The notes under the pieces are model-generated. The model was given only the letters and a program-made list of their open reading frames with translations. It did no database searches and was not told where the DNA came from. From Eonycteris spelaea (Eukaryota; Chordata; Mammalia; Chiroptera; Pteropodidae): DNA of 64,000 nt. Positions within the stretch are counted from its first letter, which is position 1. Every line of letters begins with the position of its first letter. Location: contig PUFA01000027.1 in assembly GCA_003508835.1 (NCBI GenBank), positions 7,192,001-7,256,000 of the forward strand, read 5' to 3'. The position numbers and the translations under genes are program-made. Shown one piece after another: positions 12,259-23,230 of the stretch.

Positions 12259-13229
12259 TTTTGACCCTAATCTCTTAAATTCCTGACACATCGTTTTGTC
12301 TCTAATTTCAGTGTTCACTTATTGTACTTAAAGGATATCATTCTCAGACTCTGATGTTCTATAATAGGACTGTCTTTCAGCCCTACGGGAGGTTTGAGGT
12401 ATATTGATGACACCTGATTCAGGTTCAGTACCATAGCATTCTTGGATTACTAATATACCATATTCTGGTTCTTCTTTCCAAGTTTTAGAATTGCCCAGCA
12501 ACATTTCAAGGATCTTCTCTGAGCTGTATTCGAGAATATCCCTCAATCACTTTGCCTCATCTTTTTTCTACTTCTTTGTGGCAGTGACACTGCTGGTAAC
12601 TCCCTATTTTTCACAAACTCCTTTCTTGCCTTCAGTGAACCTGTTCTGTACTGTTTTTCTCCCTTCTTAGGAGACCATGTCTTTGGCTTTTTCGATAGGA
12701 TACTTTGGCTTGTTTTCACAGCCTTCTCACTCTGCATCCATCCCAAAGCTCAGTACTGTACCACTTTTGCGACAGGAAAACTTGAGATTTAGGATTTTAT
12801 GATCCATCTGTTTTCTCTGAGTTAATGTTCATCAAGAGAGGGGCTTTCTGCATTTAAAATATTATCCTTTGTTCTAATACTTAAGATACATTGTGTTAAA
12901 TTTACTAATAAGTTCTAGCTGGCCATTTATACTATCTAATAGTCTCCTTCTACTACAAAGTTTAAGTAGTATTTGCTTAAGTAGGAGAATACATATCAAC
13001 TGATCTCCAAGTGAAATATTATTCTGGAGATATGATTAAATATGCTATAATTGAGGTGTCAGACTCTGAATTCTGTTTAATTTAAATCCAGAAAGTAATA
13101 ATTTAAAATAGCAGTTTTTTAAAATTACAGAATAACCTTTATATAAAATCTTGCCTTTAGAAAATATGTGCTCTTTTTCTCTTTACTTTTTTTTCTTTTC
13201 TCTGACTCTACCTTTCTAGAAAAAGTTAG
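12259..13229. other. intronic DNA, unassigned
   Basis: It has a slightly higher GC and pyrimidine content than its surroundings in 12300-12790. Two adjacent minus-strand open frames (12328-12546 and 12543-12746) look like fortuitous frames. I could not assign a repeat family. Confidence 0.45.
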
Positions 13230-14690
13230 AGTCAAAAAAATTACATACATTGAGTGTATGTTTTTAAATTTCTTATAAATGCAATATCATGGTCATTGTA
13301 GAATATTTGGAAAATTCAAAAAAAATTTTAAATATTTTAAATTACCTGCAATGATAGCACCTAAAGGTATTACATTTCTGCTCATGTTTTCGTAGTATAT
13401 CCTACTACAACCTACTCTTTAGAAATTTCAATCATAATCATCAAAGGAAATTGTCAACAAGACAAAAAGACAATGTACTAAAAGGGAGAAGATATTTGCC
13501 AATGATGTGTCTGACAGGGTGTTAATATCTAAAAATATATAAGAAACTCATACAAATTAACATTTTTAAAAAAAGAATCTGATTTAAAAAATGAGCAGAG
13601 AACCTGAATAGCCATTTCTCCCAAGATGACATACAGCTGGTCAATAGACATGAAAAGATACTCAATATCACTAAGCATCAGAGAAATGCAAATTAAAACC
13701 GCAATACGATATCGCCTCACACCTGTCAGAATGGCTATTCTCAGGAAGTCAACAAACAGCAAGTGTTGGTGAGGGTATGAAGAAAAGGGGACCCTCATGC
13801 ACCGTTGGTGGAATTGTAAATTGGTACAGCCACTATGGAAAAGAATATGGAGGTTCCTCAAAAAATTAAAAGGAGAACTGCCTCATGACCCAGGAATTCC
13901 ACTCCTGAGTTTTCATCTGAAGAAATCCAGAACACTAACTCAAAAAGACATATGCACCCCTTTGTTTATTGCAGCATGATTTTCAACAGCCAAGATACGG
14001 AAGCAATTTAAATGTCCATTGATAGACAAATAGGTAAAGAAGCAGTACTTCAGCGATAAGAAAGGATGAAATCTTGCCATTTGTGGCATGGATGGAACTA
14101 AAGGGAATTTAATGTGAAATAAATTAAGTAAGACAGAGAAAGACAAATGCCATATGATTTTACTTGTTATGTGGAATCTAGAATACAAAATAAACAAAAC
14201 AGACTCATAGATACGAAGAACAACCTGATGGTTGCTAGGTAGGAGGGGGTTGTGGGGATGGATGAAAAAGGGGAAGGGATTAAGGTGTACAAATTGCTAG
14301 TTTAAGAAAAAAAGTCATGGGGATGTAAAGTACAGCATAAGGAATATAGTTAATAATATAAAAACTATGTTCAGTGTTAGATAGATACTAGACTTTTTGG
14401 GTGATTCCTTCTTAAATTATATAAATGTGTAATCACTATGTTGTACACCCGAAACTAATATAATATTGTGTCAACTGTAATTGAAAAAAATATTTAAAAA
14501 ATGCAAATATATTATACATTTTGTCATTTAATAGTCTTTTTCATGTAATTTATATTTAACAGTTTTTCATGTTGTCAAATACTCTTCTCTAATCATATTT
14601 TTAAGTACTGCGCAGTATTCTGTTGTATACATATACTTTTAGTGTAATTGCTGGGTCAAAAAAATCAATGTTTTTAAATCAAGGAAGTAC
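13230..14690. repeat. old L1M-type fragment split by a later L1
   Basis: The left part (about 13260-13410: GAATATTTGGAAAATTC, GATAGCACCTAAAGGTATTACA, GTATATCC) and the right part (about 14510-14665: TGTCAAATACTCTTCTCTAATC, GCAGTATTCTGTTGTATAC, AATTGCTGGGTCA) read as successive blocks of one ancient element. The L1 3' segment at about 13440-14490 sits between them. Confidence 0.5.
13440..14490 (+). mobile_element. L1 3' end, 5'-truncated, dead
   Basis: The end of ORF2 and the 3' UTR of an L1 on the plus strand. The encoded remnant includes [19 protein letters not shown] from about 13800, the typical C-terminal ORF2 block. Upstream DNA-level blocks such as GAAATGCAAATTAAAACC and GGAACTAAAGGGAATTTAATG are present. 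The 3' end runs through GTTGTACACCCGAAACTAAT and ends with an A-rich tail near 14485. The reading frame is broken by several stops and shifts. About 1 kb long; a clear target-site duplication was not found. Confidence 0.85.
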
Positions 14691-14704
14691 CATCGTAATA
14701 ACAA

Positions 14705-14945
14705 TAACAACAATTAACATTTATGGTATATTTCTATGTGCCTAGCATTATCTAAACATTTAAATGTGTAATCCCATTTAAACCCTCACCATAGTCTTTA
14801 AGGTAGTAGTTTTTTAATATCCTTTTTGTGAGTTATAAAAAAAAATGAGGTTCAAAGAAGTTAAGGATTACATAGCTAATATGTAGTATAACAGTGATCC
14901 AAACCCAGATCTGCCTGATTCTAGAGCCTATGTTTGAGAAACATG
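14705..14945 (-). repeat. MIR SINE, nearly full length
   Basis: In reverse orientation it shows ATGTGCCTAGCATTATCTAA, then AATCCCATTTAAACCCTCACC, AATGAGGTTCAAAGAAGTTAAG, TACATAGCTAATATGTAG, AACCCAGATCTGCCTGATTC and TAGAGCC. This is the full MIR order from the 3' tail to the tRNA-derived 5' part. Confidence 0.85.
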
Positions 14946-17529
14946 CTTTTATATATCAAAATAAGTGTTTTCTATCCTTTATTGTGAGATTTTTGAATTA
15001 GGTTATATCCTGAAGCCATTTTAAATTTTCATCATGTAGAAACTCAGATAATATTTTATTATAAATCAACACCACTAGTAATAGAAAAAGGAAAAATGTC
15101 TTTATTGTTAAGTGGGATCTGTTTTGGTCTTTCTAACTAATAGGGGAATAAAGTCTGAAAGTAGTTCTTAAAACAAACAAATTGATTAAAGATGGTCCCA
15201 CTGTAAGGTAAGGAAGACAGACGATAACTCCTCAAGGCTTGCTCGTCATAAAATTCAATGAAATTTGTGTTAAAGGAGCTGCCACTTGGCAATGTGGATG
15301 ATTTATGTAGAGCCAGCAGAATCTAATCTATTATACTTAAAAGGAGGGTGAGGGAAAGGATCTAAAAGTGAATTTTTTTATTAGGCACTAAGCTCAGTAT
15401 TTTAGCTGAGTCAAATATTACTTCTTAATGTTTGTCATGAGTTGTGAAGTTTAAAAACCTGTATTGTGAAAAGAAACTAAAACCAGCCACATCCAATCTC
15501 TTTGCAAAGAGTTTTAAGAATATTCTGATTTGTGCGGTGTCAGCCACTTTGTGTACAAACTGGAAGATTTTGGATGTTTTTTTTCCATATCAGCAAGCAT
15601 TCTTTTGCAGTATAAAATTCCCCCTTTTCAAAAACAATACCTTGTTTGTCAGTGGATCAAATAAAAATTAATAATGCAATTTGGGCTCATTTGGGTTAAT
15701 TCTTTTTATTAACCAAAGAGTATGACATTATTACCTCACCTGTAAAAAGTCTGCCTCCTCTTTGACAGATAAAGATCCATACATATAACTGTTTCTACTC
15801 TACTGTATTTCCATCTGTGACCTAACTCAGCCATCTAGGTTCTTTTGTGGTTTCAGACTTGTATAAGTTGTTTTAGCCTTAATATATTGTTCTTTTTTTT
15901 CCTTTTGAACTATATTTAAATGCTAAATTTAAACCCTGATCACCTAAGATGCAATTTATTTTAATGTTTTTTTCTGAAGGTTTCTTAAAGGTTTATGTTG
16001 TAGTGTGTTGTATCTTCATCGACGTTAAGTTGGTTTTTTGTTAAATGTACCTTTGATAATGTCTACAAATAATTATCTGCTTCACTGGATTGAAAACTCT
16101 TTAAAGTAAGCACATAGAGGTTAAATTTTTTAAAAATCACTTTGAAAAGTTCAAGCTGCATCAAAGCATTTTTATCAGTTCACTTTAGTGTTCTTGAGGG
16201 ACTGGACTATTTTCTCAACTTTTAGAGACAAATAGTATTTCTAAATTTAGATTACCAGATATTGGTGAATCAGTTTCCAAAGCACAGATATTTAGGTAGC
16301 TTAAAACAAGTCATGAACATAAAATATTTCAGCATTATTTTCCTATTCTAATGTAGCATTTCAACATATATACCAACAACAAAAAATCATTATTAAATAA
16401 CTCAATTTAAAATTTACTTCAGTATCCAGTTATTGTCATTAATTTTTCTTCACTTAAAGTCATTTTAAGATTGTGAATGAAGTAGATATTTTTATAAAAC
16501 ATTCTTTCCTCTTTTACAAGCAGAGAAAGTACTATATAATTTAAATATTTTCCCACCCTTTCCCTATGACATGTAGTGACGATATGGGAGCTTTAACCTG
16601 TGTATAGCACAAAGACTGTATTAAGTACCATCATGTCTACGACTCATGCATCTAATTTTTGCCAAGGTAAGCTTTTTGTCCTCATGATGTAGCTGCTCAA
16701 AACTCCCCCAATTTCTTTCCCCCTATTCTTTTTCACTTCATTTTCCCTGAGTTAATGAAAGCAGCATTTGGAAACATGACACTACATGTTTCTCGAGTAT
16801 ATTTGTGTTTCTTTATCAGTAAAAAGCTTCTATAAAATAGGAACCTCCTTATTAGGGTCAAATATTGTTAGTTGCCTTTTCATTTTTTACTCACCATAGC
16901 AATTTGAAAAAATAAAAACCTTGCAGTCTGAAATCATACCTTTAAACAAAAACTCTTCAATTTAATTTTAAATCAGGACCACAAAAGGAGACAATAAACA
17001 TGGTCTTAACTGATCTCCATATTAAATGCTTTAAAGACTATTCAGATTCCTATTTTTAAAAGACTAATCTTGTATTTTTATTCAGATATAAATAAATTTT
17101 GTTCTTGAATTCGAGACAAGATGCATTCAGAAAATGACAATTCTTTCAGCCCAGTACCTTTAAAATATCTCTGTTGGATCTTTCTCAAATGACTGAAGGG
17201 TTGTAGGTCCTATCTCATGTTTCTTTTGGTCTCCTTGAGGTATTATTAGTAGTCTTTTTTGTCTTTTTAATATCAAAAATCTAGAGAGTTTAATGTCAGT
17301 ACTTCAGTATTTTGACCTGTTCAAAGAGACTCCTCTCATCAGCTCAGATCTGCTTCAAATTGGGAAATCTGTAGTTTGGAAGAGAGCTATACTGAAGTTA
17401 ATCTCTTGTCCTTGCTTCCTTTTTAGTGAATTTTAGCGAGTTTTTAGTGATCTCTCATTGCTAGGTTTTTTCCTACCGCAGTTCTCTTGATGTGAGAGGT
17501 TCCTTCTGTGGGTTACTTAAAACTCATTT
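14946..17529. other. intronic DNA, nothing recognised
   Basis: AT-rich sequence without an assignable repeat or gene. A plus-strand open frame at 15444-15671 has no recognisable domain. Confidence 0.55.
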
Positions 17530-19215
17530 TCAGAGCCTAAGTTCCTTTTCTCTTTTTGATTGGTATCACCTCATTCCAAGTAGGCTGCCCTCTTTGGTTA
17601 GATATCTTTCTGGACAGTCTTGCCCACTTTCACGAGTCACCATTTATCCTCAGTAAGCACATGTCAACCCTTGCCCTGCAAGCTCAGAACAATCATTCCC
17701 CCTGCAACTCAGTATCTTTTCTCTGCTGCTCTGTCACTATAGCTAGACAGACATGCATCACCACCCAGTCTCCGCGTCCCTCAAACTCCCAGAAGACAAC
17801 TCTCTGAGTACCTTTCAGAAAACCCCTCTTATCTAGGGACTTCCTTTAAAGTACATCTTCTAAAGAAATCCCTACTCTGCAGTTTTACTTTTTCTCATTC
17901 TTCAGGCTTATCCTTTGAGTTACAGGACCAATTTTTTGTATGTGAATCTTTGGAGAAAATATTTTTCTAAGTATTTTATCAGTGCATATCATTAAAAAAA
18001 AATTTTTTTTAGACAATTAGGAGAGACTGAGAAAGTTTCTCCCCCCTCATGAGTCCTTTATTATCAGTATATCTAATTCCCTATCACCATGACTCAAATC
18101 ATGATCTTTTTTTCTAAGTACTTCCACTTCTTCAAATATTTCTGCCAGTTCCTCAGCTCTTCTTAAGACATCCAGGCAAGCATCCTCCTTCTAATTTCCC
18201 CCCTCCCTCTTTTTAAACTATGACCTAGAATTGTATTGTACACTTTTACAAAAATATTAGAGCTCTGTTATAATTCCCCAGCTTTTTCTGGATCTATTGT
18301 GTTGATTCATCTAAACTGTTTCTTTTCTGGCCAGAAATAACTGGAGGAAATTATGAACTTAGGTTCCCTACAAATTTATGCCTCCTAAGTTAAACCAGGC
18401 CTCACTGCTGTCTTTTGTGAGCTCCTTATCAGATTTCTTATAGCAGCTATTTCAAATCTTTGCCATAAATCTCGTCTCAGTTTTATTTTCAGCACACTCA
18501 TTTTTCAAGATGACTCCGTCTCTTACTTTCCAGCCATATCCCCATCCTATCTTCTGTCAACCTGTGAACTAATCTTTGTTACTTTTCCTACGTCAATCTT
18601 TGTTGCTTTCCTTACCTCGATCTCTTATTTCCTGTCTCAAAAGAAAAAAAAAAAAGTCACTTTTTTTTTTACTCCAAAAATTTCTTTCTCTTCAGAGTCT
18701 GTTTCTATTCTCATTAAACTATTTTAGAACTCTTTTCCAAATCTGTTTTTTGAAAGATGACTTTCACATGTCCTTTCAGGTTATAAAACTCAAGGAAGGA
18801 ACTCCCATTGTCCATACTACAGGACAGACGTCAGAGCTTTATTCCTGACTTTCAAGGCCATCTAAAACCTGGCCCCATGCTGATATTCCAGATAGCTCTG
18901 TCTCCTTCTCCCCTCTCTTCCCTTCCTTTTCTTTCTTTCAAAAATATCATCAGGGTGTGTGTATGTATGAGTGTGTTTTAATTAAATTTCCATCTTAAAT
19001 CCTAGTTTTCTTCACAGTTCTTAGGTCTAGACCAAATTTCTTTTGTATTTCTTTGTTAGACTGTGCATTTGGCATTTGGTTGATATTTCTTTGTATTGCC
19101 ATTCATCTTTTTATGTCGAGGTTCTTTTTACCAGCTAGATTGCAAACCCTTATGGCAGAGAGTATTTCTCTTATACTTTCTTGACAAGGAGCCTGATTGT
19201 TACACAAAATTTTTT
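17530..19215 (+). repeat. pyrimidine-rich block, probably decayed L2/CR1-type LINE
   Basis: A 1.7-kb block richer in C and T than the surrounding intron. Near 18835-18895 it contains a TTTCAAGGCCATCTAAAACC, TGGCCCCATGCTGATATTCC segment. This resembles the conserved 3' ORF region of CR1/L2-type LINEs, where a 'CTCAAGGCCCTCCACAATCTGGCCCC' motif is typical. Divergence is high, so the assignment is tentative. Short open frames within it are not genes. Confidence 0.4.
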
Positions 19216-19810
19216 CTAAGATAGATTTTTTAAATTCCTGGCAGTCTTCACTGCTCACCTGTTTCCTATTAGTTGTTATCGAAATTATTTTTTAAACTTT
19301 GTTTTGCTGAATGCCAGTGGAAGTGGTGCAGGTTCTAGTTGTTGCTGTGGATGCCCAAGGCTATTTGTTGAAACAACAAATAATGTCTGAAACATAAATT
19401 TCTGCCAGCCATGACCCAAATATGCAGAAATGACCTGAAGAGATATAAGAAACATAAGAGACATAAGAAAATATCTATTTGGCAAGTTTAAAATAATATT
19501 CTTAGAAAAGTTTCTGTTCCTACCTAGTTTACTCAGCATTTCTGTTAACATTTAGGAGTACCTGTTGATTATAATATACTTTTTTTGGAATAGAGATACG
19601 GTTTTAAATGAAAAAGAAACTGTGTCCTCCAGAATAAAGAACACTAAAGTTGTCTAAGAGTGTAAAACTAATCTGAAAGAAAATGTCTGTTTTGTATTTT
19701 TCGCACATAACATTTGGGGACAGTAATTCTTTTATTTGCAAAGGTATTTTCTTTTTATTGATGGACCTACCAATCTGTCTGTAATAGGAATCTTATTTTA
19801 CTGAATAAAA
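19216..19810. other. intronic DNA, nothing recognised
   Basis: No gene or firm repeat. The minus-strand open frame 19285-19551 (88 codons) has hydrophobic stretches but no domain I recognise, and its composition is that of the intron. Confidence 0.5.
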
Positions 19811-19814
19811 ATCT

Positions 19815-20120
19815 GTATAGTATGCCACATACTCTACTAGATACTTGAGATATACTAAGATAACCAGACATGATCTGGTCCTTAAAAACATGTTTTAGAA
19901 GGAGAGCTAAACCAATATATGCATATAATTATAAGAAAAGATTTAAAGTTTCAATATAAGGTTTAAAGTTTTAAATGTCATTAGAAGGCTCCGATAAGCT
20001 ATTATGGGAATTGAGAGACTAGAAACATTGCTGTCAAGAATCAAAAAGAGATTGTGAATAATAATGTCATTTGAATGGAATTATGAAAACTAGATAGGAT
20101 TTGATAGGAATGTAAGTCAG
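19815..20120 (-). repeat. L2-type fragment
   Basis: ATACTCTACTAGATACTTGA, GATATACTAAGATAACCAG and CATGATCTGGTCCTTAAAA match, in order, the reverse-strand 3' part of L2 (…GCACTGTGCTAGGTGCTGGGGATACA…GTCCCTGCCCTCAAG…). The following purine-rich part around 19985-20110 is compatible with the same class but less clear. Confidence 0.5.
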
Positions 20121-20129
20121 GTATTCTAG

Positions 20130-20470
20130 GTTATGCAGCACACTAAAAAAGTTCCAAATTTTTAGTGGATTAACACTTGTTGATTTCTCATGCAAGTATC
20201 ATGTTAATACAGGTTGGCAGAGCAACTCTGCACATCATAGGCACTTGGGGACCCAAGCTGATGGCAGTCTTATTTCTACATATATGATCCAAGGCACTGT
20301 AGCCGGAAGCATGACAAATTGCAGAATGACTTTTAAAATCATATCTGGAAACTGACACACCAGCTTACGTTCTACAGATTACCTAAAGCTAACCTTAAGA
20401 AGCTAGGCAAGTGTAATGCTACTATATGCTACCATAACTTTAAAGGCCTTTCTAGTATTTGAAGCAACAG
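20130..20470. repeat. ancient interspersed repeat, family not assigned
   Basis: The segment with TTATGCAGCACACTAAAAAAG, TTTAGTGGATTAACACTTG, CAGGTTGGCAGAGCAACTC and CACTTGGGGACCCAAGCTGATGG reads like a known medium-reiteration mammalian repeat (…CAGTGGCTTAACACAACA…TTTATTTCTCGCTCA…GGGACCCAGGCTGC…). I cannot name the family with confidence. Confidence 0.4.
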
Positions 20471-20589
20471 AGGGGAATCCTAGGAAAAAGAGTATGTGTA
20501 CGATTGGTATGGGGAAAACTGCACAGTAGTTTGAAAATTAGTAATTCTAGTAATAATAGTTGCTAATGTGTTTTAAAATCTTCTTTTGC

Positions 20590-20865
20590 TTTTTTTCAAA
20601 TAGATTTCTTTGGGGAGAAGTTTTAGATTTACAGAAAAAGTGAGTGGAAAGTACAGAGACTTCCTATCTGTCCCTTATTCCTGCTCCCATCCCTGCCAAT
20701 TTCCCTGATTATTAACATCTTGCATTAGTGTGGTACATTTGTTAAAATTGCAGAACCAATACTGATACATTATTCTTAACTGAAGTTCATAATTTACATT
20801 AGGATTCACTCCCTGTAATTTACTATATTTTGTGGATTTTGGAAAATGTACGATGACATATCACC
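20590..20865. repeat. L1M-type 3' fragment
   Basis: The blocks GAAGTTTTAGATTTACAGAA, GAAAGTACAGAGACTTCC, TAGTGTGGTACATTTGTTA, TTTACATTAGGATTCACTCC and GAAAATGTACGATGACATATC follow the order of a common old L1M family. Strand relative to the consensus was not assigned. Confidence 0.65.
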
Positions 20866-20869
20866 ATAT

Positions 20870-21415
20870 TCAAGTCATTTGCTTTCTTATATACCAGCAA
20901 TGAACAATTGGAATAAGACATATAAAACACAGTCCTATTTTTATTAGCACCAAAGGAAAAAAAATTAAATACTTAGGTATAACTCTAACAAAATATGTAC
21001 AAGAACTATATGAGGAAAACTGTAAAACTCTCATGAAAGAAAGCAAAATCAAGTGGAGAAATATTCTGTGTACATAGATAGGAAGACTCACTCAATATTG
21101 TCGAGATGACAATTCTTCCCAACTTGAACTATAGTTTCAGTGCAATCCCAGTCAGAATTCCAGCAAGTTATTTTGTGGATATCGACAAACTGATCTAAAG
21201 TTTATATGGAAAGTCAAAGGTCCCAGAATAGCAAACACGATGTTAAAGAGTTGGACGACTAAAACTGTCTAATTTGAAGATTTACTGTAAAGCTACAGTA
21301 ATCAAAACAGTGTGGTATCAGCAAAAGAATAGGCACATAGAACAGAATAGAGAGTCCGGGAATGGAACCGTATATTTAGATAGTGAACTGATCTTTTGCA
21401 AAGTAGCAAAGGTGA
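20870..21415 (+). mobile_element. L1 ORF2 internal fragment, dead
   Basis: DNA blocks from the reverse-transcriptase-distal part of L1 ORF2 on the plus strand: CACCAAAGGAAAAAAAATTAAATACTTAGG-type sequence at about 20947-20977, then AATATGTACAAGAACTATATG, ATGACAATTCTTCCCAACTTG, CAATCCCAGTCAGAATTCC, AAAGCTACAGTAATCAAAAC and CAGTGTGGTATCAGCA. The frame carries stops and shifts. Neither the 5' nor the 3' end of L1 is present, so it is a fragment. Confidence 0.85.
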
Positions 21416-21820
21416 GTCAATGTAGAAAGTATAGTCTTTCAGCTAATATGTTTTTAATGCAAAGTGGTTGGGAGGTTAGATTGAGACCATATCATAAAGG
21501 GTTGTAAATATTATGTTATGAATCTGTGACCAATGAAGTTTTGTTTGGAGCCCTATAGAAGAGAAGATATTATGTAGACCATTGATTTACAACCTTTTTC
21601 TTTGCTTTTTTTTTTTTTGCAAAGTTTTTCAATGAGAGATTATTTTATAGAGTTTGTTATACTCACACACACATATACATCTATAAAACTTAAAGATTTC
21701 ATGGAATAAAAGCCTGCTGATAATTTTTGTTCTTTGTAGATTACAAAATGCTGATTAATCTCCACTAAATTGATTTCACTACCACTTACAGGGTTAAATC
21801 ATTTCAAAAATATTCATCTG
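21416..21820. other. intronic DNA, nothing firm
   Basis: It contains a T-rich run near 21606 and a short (AC)-rich patch near 21664. No gene or firm repeat was found. Confidence 0.5.
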
Positions 21821-21824
21821 TCAC

Positions 21825-21930
21825 AGTGCTTTATTTTACAGAAAGGAAAGTGAGACTCGGAGAAATAAGCTCAGGTTAACTTCAGGGTTACACAGCTAGT
21901 TAATGGCAGACCTATGACTAGGTTAGCAGT
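21825..21930 (-). repeat. MIR SINE fragment
   Basis: ACAGAAAGGAAAGTGAGACTC, GGAGAAATAAGCTCAGGTTAA, GTTACACAGCTAGTTAATGGC and AGACCTATGACTAGG match MIR in reverse orientation (…CAGATGAGGAAACTGAGGC…CACACAGCTAGTAAGTGGC…). Confidence 0.75.
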
Positions 21931-22429
21931 GGTTAGCGTTCTTAATGTATTCATTTATTAATCTATCATTGAGCATTTGAGAAATTATTATATGTTATCA
22001 TTAACTCTGTTTAATAATTAAAAACAAGGTTAGTGCTAAAATCATTATTCAAAAACATGAGTAAACTCAAACGAAAGAAGGATATGTAGTGAATGACTAG
22101 TTAGAACAGCACATCGTTGTCTAAGCAAACTTTGTCAAAAGACTAAAAGCATTCTTATGTTATATGTATGCTAAATGAGTCCCTTCACATAAACTTTTTT
22201 TTTTCTTTTACTGGCACTGGAACTTCCCTTTTTCTTCACTTGACCAGTCCCTCTAAGGCCTCTATATTTGATTATATTCCTTCCTTCATCAACGTCCCTC
22301 GTTGCTTCTTCTGGCACAAACAATGTTTCCTGAGAAATCAGTCCCTTAGATATACTTGGTGTCCCCATATCCTTAGTCAAATAGTCACCTTCAAGAATAT
22401 ATACTCAAAATCATATTATCTAGGTAGCT
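21931..22429. other. intronic DNA, nothing recognised
   Basis: The plus-strand open frame 22168-22476 (102 codons) and the minus-strand frame 22171-22380 overlap each other. Neither shows a known domain, so they are read as chance frames. Confidence 0.5.
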
Positions 22430-22500
22430 ATATAAACTTGGGAGTGACTTATTCTCTCTGTGCCTCATTTCCTTAGTGATAAATAATATCTATTTATTAG
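22430..22500 (+). repeat. short MIR fragment
   Basis: CTTGGGAGTGACTTATTCTC followed by TGTGCCTCATTTCCTTAGTG corresponds to the MIR block after the A/B-box region (…TTGGGCAAGTTACTTAACCTCTCTGTGCCTCAGTTTCC…). Confidence 0.6.
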
Positions 22501-22859
22501 GGGCGTTTTTTTTTTTTGGCTATTCTATCTGTGTTTCAGAGTCTGGTAACAATGATGATGAGCCTGACTAGTACCTAATTCACTTATCTATTTAATTGCA
22601 TGCCCACAGGGAAAAGAAATGAAATGGTTTTCACTAAGATAAAGATGAAATATATATGTATATATATTTCTAGTGCTTTGGAAACAATGAGAATAGCACA
22701 TCCATTGTGGTTTTATCCTTTTTTAAAATTTTAGGCCCATTTAAAATTATTTTAACATAATCATGGCTTTATAATTTTTTAAAAAGTCTATAAAATTTAA
22801 GCTTAATCAAGCATCAGTTTTTGTATATTTTTTCACAGTAAAGAAGTGTGATTTTTATT
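22501..22859. other. intronic DNA, nothing recognised
   Basis: AT-rich; includes an alternating AT/TA patch near 22651-22668. Confidence 0.5.
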
Positions 22860-23230
22860 TTTTATTTTTTCCCATTTGAGCTCCATCTTTGTTAAGGAGT
22901 AACAATGTCCTGCATTTGGCGATGTTAAATGTAACTTCAGCTTTCAATTCATTGCTGTGGTTATGTTTCCAGAGCCTGCTATAAGAGATAAACCCATTGC
23001 AAATGAAGACAGCCTGCATTTCCTTCCGCCTCAGGCCACACAGAATTGATTGAGGTAATAAAATGACAGCACCTTGTAATATACTGAAGCCTCTTTAATT
23101 TGAAAACCCGTTCTAACCTGATCTAGAGCTTGTTTAAAGCTAATTTATAGCTTGCATAATTTTCAGCTAGCCAACCAAGGTAAAGGATGATATATGAAAA
23201 CTGATAAAGAATTAACTTATGATATATTCC
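22860..23230. promoter_or_regulatory. candidate conserved non-coding element
   Basis: A stretch of balanced, repeat-free, higher-complexity sequence in an AT-rich intron, with several clustered AT-rich homeodomain-type cores (for example AGCTAATTTATAG near 23139 and TTGATTGAGG near 23047). This is judged only from composition and the lack of repeat signatures. Conservation cannot be measured here. Confidence 0.2.

Noticed and set aside
13529..13979. Open frames of 110 (minus) and 60 (plus) codons as possible genes
   Set aside because: The plus frame is the C-terminal block of L1 ORF2 and the minus frame is its shadow. The element is truncated and disrupted.
22168..22476. 102-codon plus-strand frame
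   Set aside because: It has no known domain or splice context, an overlapping antisense frame of similar size, and intronic composition.
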